Source of the DNA: Flavobacteriales bacterium
GTDB lineage: Bacteria; Bacteroidota; Bacteroidia; Flavobacteriales_D; Sanyastnellaceae
DNA: 36,042 nucleotides
Direction: 5' to 3'
Assembly: GCA_027488435.1 (NCBI GenBank)
Contig: JAIYBR010000072.1
Coordinates: 1-36,042, forward strand
In this document: one piece after another, positions 26,325 through 33,951 of the stretch
How positions within the stretch are numbered: position 1 is the stretch's first letter
Layout of the letters: the number at the start of each line of letters is the position of its first letter
Translations under genes and position numbers: made by a program
The notes under the pieces: model-generated
Told to the model about the DNA's origin: nothing
The model's input: the letters and a program-made list of their open reading frames with translations, nothing else
The model's database searches: none

Positions 26325-27832
26325 TGGTCATCATTGTCTGGCAACTTTATTTTCTGACCATCTATTCTAACCACAATTCCTTCCTTGTAATCTAACTGCA
26401 TGGCAGGAAAACCATTCTTATCAAAGAAATCCCATTTTCCTTCCATTTCACCACCCTCATATTTTCCGGTCATTTCCACTTGTCCGTTCTCATACCAATA
26501 CTTATGGCGATCGATGGGTACGCCTGATTGATAATTACCTTCAAACATTTTCTTCCCATTGCCATAATACCAAATCCACAAGCCATCGCGCTCTCCATCG
26601 AGGTATTGACCTTCTTCAACATGGTCGTTGACTGTTAATCTCCATTTTCCATTTCGAGCTCCTGCTGTAAATTCTCCCTCGTTTCGTATAACACCAAGTG
26701 TATCGTACTCCACTGATGAACCATCCTCTTTTCCATTTCGATACGATTCTTCTCGGTGCAACTGACCATTCGTGTAATACCACTTCCAATTTCCATGCGG
26801 CCAGTCCATTTTGTATGCTCCCGATTGTTCGGTCTTACCATTGGTAAAAAAGTATATCCAATCACCTTCACGCAAACCAGACACATACTTTCCCTGTGCA
26901 CGCACATTTCCTTCGGGATAAAATAGTTTCCATTCTCCTACACGTCTGCCCAGACTATCTATCATTCCTTCTCCGACCAGCACGTCATTGTCGTAAAGCA
27001 ATCCTCCCTTCTCCTTTCCCCCTTCATCATATACTCTAAAGTTTCCCTGCTTTTTTCCATTTCTGTACGTCCCCATTTCACGCATAGCTCCATTGGCATG
27101 GTACTCTTTACGAATGTCGAGAATAGCAGTTGATGCCTCATCTATTATCAAGACATCGTTTTCATAACGTTCCAATTTTTCAAGGTCTCCCTTTCGTGTA
27201 TAAAACTTAAAAACGCCATTCTTCATTCCTGACTGCCAATTGCCCTCCATTTGGAGTTTTCCATCCTCATACAAATCCCTCCAAACACCTGTTCTTTTCG
27301 TCTGGCTATCGTAGCGATTAATTTTTTCTTCTGTATAAATAAATCCATTCCGATAAGTCAGCAGTGTAATTGTCCTTCCATCACGCTCGTACTCTGTTGC
27401 CTTACCTTCTTCTTTATTGTTCTCAAACCTACCGGTTTTCTTAAGCTCACCGGTCGCATAATACCAATTTGCCGGTCCATTTTTAATATTACCGGCATAG
27501 GTGTATTCCTCAACACATTTCCCCTCTTCATTGTACATGCGCTCCAGACCATTTTTCAAATCACCTGCATATGAAATAGATCTTTGGATAATACCCGTTT
27601 CCGTGTAGAAATTCCACGTGGAGTCGAGTTGATAGTTCTTTCGGTTCCCTTCCGATTTAATTTTACCATTGGGATAAAAGGTTTTCCAGTATCCATCAGG
27701 TTTTCCATCTCTCAAATATCCTTCGCTGCTAATAGCACCATTCTCATATCGATACTGCATGAATTGTAACTGTGCGCTGGCAGACTTCGCTATCAGCAAA
27801 CTCAACAGACCAATTATCAGTACCCTTTTCAT
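26321..27832 (-). CDS. Exported MORN / YwqK-type repeat protein
   Basis: MKRVLIIGLLSLLIAKSASAQ signal; ~20 tandem 'G.W..YY.NGK....G.Y..G...G' repeats over ~490 aa; ATGA overlap with the kinase gene. Start at 27832 preferred over GTG 27892. Confidence 0.88.
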   Translation of the reverse strand: MKRVLIIGLLSLLIAKSASAQLQFMQYRYENGAISSEGYLRDGKPDGYWKTFYPNGKIKSEGNRKNYQLDSTWNFYTETGIIQRSISYAGDLKNGLERMYNEEGKCVEEYTYAGNIKNGPANWYYATGELKKTGRFENNKEEGKATEYERDGRTITLLTYRNGFIYTEEKINRYDSQTKRTGVWRDLYEDGKLQMEGNWQSGMKNGVFKFYTRKGDLEKLERYENDVLIIDEASTAILDIRKEYHANGAMREMGTYRNGKKQGNFRVYDEGGKEKGGLLYDNDVLVGEGMIDSLGRRVGEWKLFYPEGNVRAQGKYVSGLREGDWIYFFTNGKTEQSGAYKMDWPHGNWKWYYTNGQLHREESYRNGKEDGSSVEYDTLGVIRNEGEFTAGARNGKWRLTVNDHVEEGQYLDGERDGLWIWYYGNGKKMFEGNYQSGVPIDRHKYWYENGQVEMTGKYEGGEMEGKWDFFDKNGFPAMQLDYKEGIVVRIDGQKIKLPDNDDQ

Positions 27833-28350
27833 GCTTGGCAAAACTATTCTTTCCTTGACCTTCAAAAACAATGACGATTCATTTCTTTTCACTTGAATAA
27901 TATATATATTTTTTTTAAATAGTTAGTTATAGATTATAGGGCTGTTGGTAGCTTGAATAAGTTTTGCTTCATATCCTTGATTTAATGACTTATACAAAAG
28001 ATAGATAGAAAGCTAACACGTTATGAGAGTAGTTATTTTTTGATAATCAGGTTCTTTGGTGGTTTATAAACATTGACTCTTCTTTTGTTGTTGTTTGAAA
28101 GAGACCTGTTGAAGAAACATGTGAATTGTGTGTTGCTATGTGAATGAGTTGAAGGAATTAATGTAAAATTTTCTTTCTTTTTCAGATTGAAACTACCTAT
28201 GTCTGACAAGGCTCCCTAAAACCAAATAAAGTTTTAACAGGTTGTCAAATGTGAATACACGAAAAATCATGTGCTATGCTGATAAGTGTCGCTTTAATTT
28301 AGTCACGTCATTTATAGGTCTACACGGTATTTACAGTTAAGTATAGTTAT

Positions 28351-28779
28351 ATGAAGAAAGTACACATAGGATGTGATCATGCAGGTTTTGAATTGAAGGA
28401 AAAATTGAAGAATTTCCTGATGCAAGAGTATGAGGTTATGGATCACGGAACATTTTCAAGTGAAAGTGTTGATTATCCAGATTATGCACATCCGGTAGCG
28501 AGTGCGGTAGAAACACAAGGCGATTTAGGAATCCTTATTTGTGGTTCTGCCAACGGAGTAGCAATGGCTGCTAATAAGCACGAACAAGTAAGAGCTGCTG
28601 TGTGTTGGTTGCCTGAAATAGCGCAGTTGGCTCGCTTACACAACAATGCAAACATTGTATGTATACCGGCCCGCTTTGTTTCAAATGAAATGGCTGAGCA
28701 AATCACACACGTGTTTTTGTCTACCGCATTTGAAGGCGGTCGTCATGAAAACCGTGTAAATAAGATTGGTTGTATATGA
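28351..28779 (+). CDS. rpiB: Ribose-5-phosphate isomerase B
   Basis: MKKVHIGCDHAGFELKEKLKNFL...GILICGSANGVAMAANKHEQVRAAVCW...NANIVCIPARFV. Confidence 0.94.
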   Translation: MKKVHIGCDHAGFELKEKLKNFLMQEYEVMDHGTFSSESVDYPDYAHPVASAVETQGDLGILICGSANGVAMAANKHEQVRAAVCWLPEIAQLARLHNNANIVCIPARFVSNEMAEQITHVFLSTAFEGGRHENRVNKIGCI

Positions 28780-30356
28780 AATACTGGATGTTGTTTTTCG
28801 CGTTTTTTCACGTGAATCATTTTGTAGCTCAGGAACCAGATACGTTTGCTGTAAGGATTGGTAATACGATTCAAGCTGAACAACTTAAGAAACATGTGTT
28901 CACATTGGCTTCAGACACTTTTGAAGGAAGGGAGACGGGTACAAAGGGTCAAGAATTAGCTGCTGCCTATATCTCTCAATACTATGATTCTATTGGCTTG
29001 GATCCAATTCGAAATCAAGGTTGGTATCAAACTTATCCATTGAAGAAGGAGACAAACCTGGGTTCAACCGCGAGGACGACGGAAGAAAGTTTTTCCTTTT
29101 TGGATGACTTCTATTTTTTTGGTTTAGACGCCCAAGATTTGAGCACACGTAAATTAGTTTTCGCAGGCTATGGTATTTCTGAAAAACGCTATAACGATTA
29201 CAAGAAAGTGAAGTCGTTGCCCGAAGGAAGCTGGGTGATGTGTTTGCAAGGAGAGCCAACTGATAAGGATGGTAAAAGTTTGATTACAGGAAGTAACCAA
29301 ACTTCTGACTGGAATGATGATGTTTCACTGAAAGCGGCAGAAGTAAAGAAAAGAGGAGGTGCTGCATTGCTTGTGGTGAACTCTAATTATGAGATGTATA
29401 TGAAGCGAATTCGTTATTGGCTGGAACAACCACGGATGCAGCTCGAACGAGAGGTTAAATCAGAAGATGAAGATTACATACCGGTCATTTATATATCCCC
29501 GCGATTTGCGGATGAACTTCTGAAGGAAACAGGCCAGTCGGTTGAACAATTAATAGCAAGAGCAAAACGGGGGAAGAAGAGCAAACCGCTATTCATGAGC
29601 AAAGAGCTTGCTTTTCATGTGGAACAAAAGACCGAGCGAATAGAGGCGGAGAATGTGTTGGCCTATATCGAAGGAAGTGATCCTTTGTTGAAGAATGAAG
29701 TGGTTGTTGTTTCCGCACACTATGATCACGTTGGAATTATCAATGGACAAATCCACAATGGAGCTGATGATGATGCGAGTGGGACGGCGTCCGCTCTAGA
29801 GATTGGTGAGGCGTTTTTAACGGCAAAAAAGGAAGGTCATGGATCGAAGCGAAGTGTGCTTGTATTGCATGTTAGCGGAGAAGAAAAGGGTTTACTAGGA
29901 AGTGAATGGTATTCTGATCATCCTGTGTTTCCGCTTAATCAAACCGTTTGTGATTTGAATATAGATATGATTGGTAGAATTGACCCGGAGCATAAGGATT
30001 CCAACTACATCTATCTCATAGGCTCCGATAAGTTGAGCTCTGATCTCCACGCCATTTCTGAACGATGTAACAACACCTATACGAAACTGGATCTGGATTA
30101 TACGTTTAATAGCCCTAATGATCCTAATAGGTTTTATTACCGAAGTGATCACTACAATTTTGCGAAACACAACATACCGGTAATTTTTTACTTCAGCGGT
30201 GTTCACGAAGATTATCACAAGCCGGGCGATGATGCACCGAAGATTTTGTACAACAAAATGGAAACCATTACGAGGCTTGTGTTTCAAACAGCCTGGGATG
30301 TGGCCAACCGGGCAGAGCGTCTCAAGGTTGATAAGCAAAGTGATTTCAAGAACTAA
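28776..30356 (+). CDS. Secreted M28 family metallopeptidase
   Basis: Signal MKYWMLFFAFFHVNHFVAQ; VVVSAHYDHVGI...NGADDDASGTASALEIGEAF...HVSGEEKGLLGSEWYSDHP...FYFSGVHEDYHKPGDD. ATGA overlap with the rpiB stop. Confidence 0.9.
   Translation: MKYWMLFFAFFHVNHFVAQEPDTFAVRIGNTIQAEQLKKHVFTLASDTFEGRETGTKGQELAAAYISQYYDSIGLDPIRNQGWYQTYPLKKETNLGSTARTTEESFSFLDDFYFFGLDAQDLSTRKLVFAGYGISEKRYNDYKKVKSLPEGSWVMCLQGEPTDKDGKSLITGSNQTSDWNDDVSLKAAEVKKRGGAALLVVNSNYEMYMKRIRYWLEQPRMQLEREVKSEDEDYIPVIYISPRFADELLKETGQSVEQLIARAKRGKKSKPLFMSKELAFHVEQKTERIEAENVLAYIEGSDPLLKNEVVVVSAHYDHVGIINGQIHNGADDDASGTASALEIGEAFLTAKKEGHGSKRSVLVLHVSGEEKGLLGSEWYSDHPVFPLNQTVCDLNIDMIGRIDPEHKDSNYIYLIGSDKLSSDLHAISERCNNTYTKLDLDYTFNSPNDPNRFYYRSDHYNFAKHNIPVIFYFSGVHEDYHKPGDDAPKILYNKMETITRLVFQTAWDVANRAERLKVDKQSDFKN
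28804..28819. promoter_or_regulatory. parS-like site at the start of the M28 peptidase gene
   Basis: TTTTTCACGTGAATCA, 14/16 to TGTTTCACGTGAAACA. Confidence 0.4.
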
Positions 30357-30386
30357 CAGCTAGTTCGTAAGCAGCGACTATCGAAG

Positions 30387-31580
30387 CTATTCGCTTAGCA
30401 AATCATTTACGAGTGATCGAATTTCGGTGGAGTGTTTCGTGTATTCACCGCGTGTGCTCGGCCCGTAATAGCCGGTGTACACTCGGCGAATGATTCCTTT
30501 TTTATCGATGAAAACGGTCGTTGGAAAGGAGTGAACACTTGTTAGAAAAGGGAGTGTTTTCTGCGCCTCTTCTTTGTTGGCTTTACCACCATAATAAAAT
30601 GGATAGGGTAGTTGTAGTTGTTTGAATTGACTTGTCAAACGCTTGCAGGCTAACGCTACATCATCGCCGCGTTCGAATGCAACGGGAAAGATTTGTAGTC
30701 CGCGATTTCCAAACTCAGAATAGAGCTCCTTTAGAAAACGACTCTCATCTGTGCAATTGGGACACCATGATCCCATTATTTGAATAATACTCACTTGGTT
30801 TTTCCACGTGGAAGAATCGAAAACAACAGGCGACTCGTTGCTATTCAATACAGTGAATGTGGGGTTTTCGTTTACCTGAATCGTTGCGATGCCATATGGA
30901 TTTCGAAGGGTGTTGGTAGGAGTTTTTATTGCAATCCATGATTCTTTCCAGTGTTTACCACTTAGGAATAATCCATTGATAATACTGTCGCCCCTCACTT
31001 CACCCCTTAAATAAAAAAGATGAGTGCCATCAAACGCAGATAACCAAATAGTATCTTTTTTCCATTCGCCTTGCAGATAACGATAATCACCCGTTTCAGT
31101 CATGATTGTTCCGGTAACAACATTTCCGTGTTTCTGCAGAACAGCAACCCCTTTGGTCGCGTCGGATGTATCTCCCGGCGAGAACTCAACGTTGTAGTTG
31201 AATTCTTCTAATTGACTATCACAGTCCCCAGCCACCTCTGTTCCGCCTGTGAATGTAACTTTGTAATCCTTTCGAGAATGATCAGTCCATTCACCGAAAA
31301 GACTATCGCCACGCCAATAGCCACGCATAGAAGAGTCGAAAAGTGGAAGCTTAATAAAGAAGGAATCACCACTGAAGACGATCGAGTCTAATTGAATAAT
31401 CTCTTCTGCGTTGATGATATTCCATTTGCCTTGTTCTGTGATGTCGAGACGAACCGGTATTGTGCCGTTATCTGTATAAAAACGTAGAAGATAATGTCCA
31501 CGCATAGGTTGTGTGGATTTTTCTGTGCACGCCGCAAAGGCGCACGCTACAAACAGAAGCAAATAAAAACGTAAGGCCAA
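30387..31580 (-). CDS. TlpA/AhpC-like thioredoxin-fold lipoprotein
   Basis: MALRFYLLLFVACAFAAC lipobox; IQIMGSWCPNCTDESRFLKELY (WCxxC); apparent TTG start codon. Confidence 0.83.
   Translation of the reverse strand: MALRFYLLLFVACAFAACTEKSTQPMRGHYLLRFYTDNGTIPVRLDITEQGKWNIINAEEIIQLDSIVFSGDSFFIKLPLFDSSMRGYWRGDSLFGEWTDHSRKDYKVTFTGGTEVAGDCDSQLEEFNYNVEFSPGDTSDATKGVAVLQKHGNVVTGTIMTETGDYRYLQGEWKKDTIWLSAFDGTHLFYLRGEVRGDSIINGLFLSGKHWKESWIAIKTPTNTLRNPYGIATIQVNENPTFTVLNSNESPVVFDSSTWKNQVSIIQIMGSWCPNCTDESRFLKELYSEFGNRGLQIFPVAFERGDDVALACKRLTSQFKQLQLPYPFYYGGKANKEEAQKTLPFLTSVHSFPTTVFIDKKGIIRRVYTGYYGPSTRGEYTKHSTEIRSLVNDLLSE
30800..30815. promoter_or_regulatory. parS-like palindrome inside the TlpA-like gene
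   Basis: TTTTCCACGTGGAAGA contains the perfect palindrome TTCCACGTGGAA. Confidence 0.35.
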
Positions 31581-31593
31581 GATTTATTAATTA

Positions 31594-32769
31594 ATGTACG
31601 AATCTACGCGTGCGCCCATTACGCTTAGTACCTTGTGCACATATTTATTTACGTTGAATTATCACAAATCGAAACCGGGAATTGTGTTTGGCTCACCGGA
31701 ACAGCAAATCTTCTTCAAGGATTTGCGCTCACGTGTCGAGAATTACTTTGAGTCTACAGGCCAGAGCAAATATGCAAACTCTACTATGATTGTGAAAACC
31801 ATCGTATTGCTGGGGGGGTATTTGGGTTGTATCGCGTGTCAATGGATTCTGTTGCCGACCCCAGCGATTAGTCTGTTGATTTTTGCATTAACAGGGGTTT
31901 TCCTTGCGGGCATTGGAATGAGCGTAATGCACGATGCAAACCACGGGGCGTATTCAGCCAATGAAAGTGTCAATCGTTGGGTGGGTTATAGTCTGAATTT
32001 ATTGGGGGGCATGGTGATGAATTGGAAAATGCAGCACAACGTTTTGCATCATACATACACCAATATTACCGGCCTAGACGAAGATATAGATACAAAGCTT
32101 GCCCTGAAGCTTTCGCCTCACGGACCAACCACGAAAGTGCACAGATATCAATGGTTTTATGCGTTTTTCCTTTATATGATTTTGACTCTTTATTGGGGTT
32201 TATTGAAGGATCTAGTGCAGTTTTTTCACTACAAAAAAGCAGGGCTCAACAGGCAATCGAACACGAAGAATGCTATTTGGTTGTTCAAGACAACTGTGGT
32301 AAAAACAGCGTATTTCCTTCTTATGATTTGGTTTCCTATATTTCTTGGAATGCCCGCTTGGCAAGCCATTTCCGGTTTTCTGATAATGCACGCCGTCAGT
32401 GGTTTAATTCTTTCGGTTGTATTTCAAATGGCTCATGTGGTTCCCGATGCGGATTTTCCACAACCCGACGCAAATGGTTTTATACCACACTCATGGGCTG
32501 AGCATCAAATGCGGACAACCATGAATTTTTCAACGAAAAGCAAATGGATTTCTTGGTATGTGGGAGGACTTAATTTTCAAATTGAGCACCATCTTTTTAC
32601 GAAAATTTGCCATGTTCATTATCCAGCAATTTCCACAATCGTAAAAGAAACTGCGGCGGAGTACGGAATTCCATACAATGAGAAATCTACATTCGGAGAG
32701 GCCTTGCGTGAACACATCTCTTTCCTTCGAATACAGGGTGTTCCGAAGCTGAGTGAAATAGGTGGATAG
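31594..32769 (+). CDS. Membrane fatty acid (acyl-lipid/acyl-CoA) desaturase
   Basis: Three His boxes: HDANHG, HNVLHHTYTN, QIEHHLF; multiple TM segments. True start may be further downstream. Confidence 0.9.
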   Translation: MYESTRAPITLSTLCTYLFTLNYHKSKPGIVFGSPEQQIFFKDLRSRVENYFESTGQSKYANSTMIVKTIVLLGGYLGCIACQWILLPTPAISLLIFALTGVFLAGIGMSVMHDANHGAYSANESVNRWVGYSLNLLGGMVMNWKMQHNVLHHTYTNITGLDEDIDTKLALKLSPHGPTTKVHRYQWFYAFFLYMILTLYWGLLKDLVQFFHYKKAGLNRQSNTKNAIWLFKTTVVKTAYFLLMIWFPIFLGMPAWQAISGFLIMHAVSGLILSVVFQMAHVVPDADFPQPDANGFIPHSWAEHQMRTTMNFSTKSKWISWYVGGLNFQIEHHLFTKICHVHYPAISTIVKETAAEYGIPYNEKSTFGEALREHISFLRIQGVPKLSEIGG

Positions 32770-32771
32770 TC

Positions 32772-33821
32772 TTATATCGGTTTAATGCGATTCGGTTTAA
32801 AGACCAAATGTTCGCCGCGCCCCTTCTTAAAAATGTTACGCCCCGGCGCTTTTCCCTGGCGCAATTCTTTTTGAGCTTCTTCCGGCAATTGAGAAATTTC
32901 TTTGCACGAATCGGAGCAGCAGTTGTTCATTTTCTCCTTGCATGAATCGCATTGAATAAAGAGGATATGGCAAGCTAGATTAGCGCAATTGGTGTGACGA
33001 TCGAATGGGGATCCGCATTGATGACATTGTGCAATTACGTCGTCGGAAACACGCTCCGCAAGCCGCTCATCGAATACGAAGTTGACACCGAGAAAACGAT
33101 TTTCTAACTCTTGTGTTTTGATGTCGCGGGCGTATTTGATGATGCCGCCTTCAAGTTGGTGGACATTAGGAAATCCCTTGTATTTAAGGTAAGCGGAAGC
33201 TTTTTCGCATCGAATGCCACCCGTGCAATACATGACAATTTTCTTATCCTCTTTACCTCTTAACATGTCTTCTACCATTTCAATTTCTTCGCGGAAGGTA
33301 TCAGCGTCAGGAAGAATAGCATTTTTGAAATGACCCACTTCGCTTTCGTAGTGGTTGCGCATATCGATGAGAATAGTATCGGGTTGTGATGTAAGCTCAT
33401 TGAAAGCCTGAGCGGACAGGTGAACGCCTGTGTCGGAGGGATTGAAACCCGGATCGTCGATACCGTCAGCAACAATTTTATGGCGCAACTTGATAATGAG
33501 TTTGTAGAACGACTTGCTGTTGTCCTCTACCGCCGTATTCAAGCGCACACCATCCAGAAAAGTAATATTGAAAAGATTCTCACGAAACTCCTCGAACCGA
33601 TGTGTGGGTATGCTTATCTGTGAGTTGATACCTTCGGCTGCGATGTAGGTTCGCCCCAATACACCGAGCGACTCCCATTGTAAAAAAAGGAAGTCGCGGA
33701 AAAATGGAGGGTTGGCGATAGGGTGGTATTTATAGAACGAAACAGTGGTTCGTGGTTCGTTGCTTTGGATAATGCGCTCTTTGAGTAAACGCCTGTCGAC
33801 GGTATTGTGTAGTTTTTTCAT
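32772..33821 (-). CDS. trhO: tRNA uridine(34) hydroxylase, rhodanese family (TrhO/YceA)
   Basis: 349 aa; YKYHPIANPPFFRDFLF...GRTYIAAEGINSQIS...IDMRNHYESEVGHFKNA...VMYCTGGIRCEKASAYLKYKGF. Confidence 0.94.
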   Translation of the reverse strand: MKKLHNTVDRRLLKERIIQSNEPRTTVSFYKYHPIANPPFFRDFLFLQWESLGVLGRTYIAAEGINSQISIPTHRFEEFRENLFNITFLDGVRLNTAVEDNSKSFYKLIIKLRHKIVADGIDDPGFNPSDTGVHLSAQAFNELTSQPDTILIDMRNHYESEVGHFKNAILPDADTFREEIEMVEDMLRGKEDKKIVMYCTGGIRCEKASAYLKYKGFPNVHQLEGGIIKYARDIKTQELENRFLGVNFVFDERLAERVSDDVIAQCHQCGSPFDRHTNCANLACHILFIQCDSCKEKMNNCCSDSCKEISQLPEEAQKELRQGKAPGRNIFKKGRGEHLVFKPNRIKPI

Positions 33822-33854
33822 CGGTACAATTGCATGTTATACTTCAGACGGGGG

Positions 33855-33862
33855 CAAAGATA
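33855..33862 (-). promoter_or_regulatory. Candidate -7 box (TATCTTTG) of trhO
   Basis: CAAAGATA on plus; TAnnTTTG match 34 bp upstream of the trhO start. Confidence 0.45.
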
Positions 33863-33891
33863 GGGTGCCCTTGAGCTTAGTAAATTGTAAT

Positions 33892-33951
33892 TGGTGAATA
33901 GTAAATAGCAGGCGCACACGACTATTCACTACTCACGATTCACCATTCACT
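33892..33951. repeat. Inverted cluster of a 7-bp repeat (ATTCACN / NGTGAAT)
   Basis: ATTCACT ACTCACG ATTCACC ATTCACT on the right arm; GGTGAATAGTAAATAG on the left arm, separated by CAGGCGCACACGA. Confidence 0.6.

Noticed and set aside
26635-26907. 90-aa frame-shifted minus ORF inside the MORN gene
   Set aside because: Alternate frame of a repetitive gene; the MORN frame is clearly the coding one.
27609-27624. AATTCCACGTGGAGTC as another parS site
   Set aside because: Only the inner 11 bp match; flanks do not fit the consensus.
29611-29626. CTTTTCATGTGGAACA as another parS site
   Set aside because: Core is CATGTG rather than CACGTG; too weak to claim.
33892-33951. Possible CRISPR-like array
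   Set aside because: Repeats are 7 bp with no unique spacers; no cas genes in the window.
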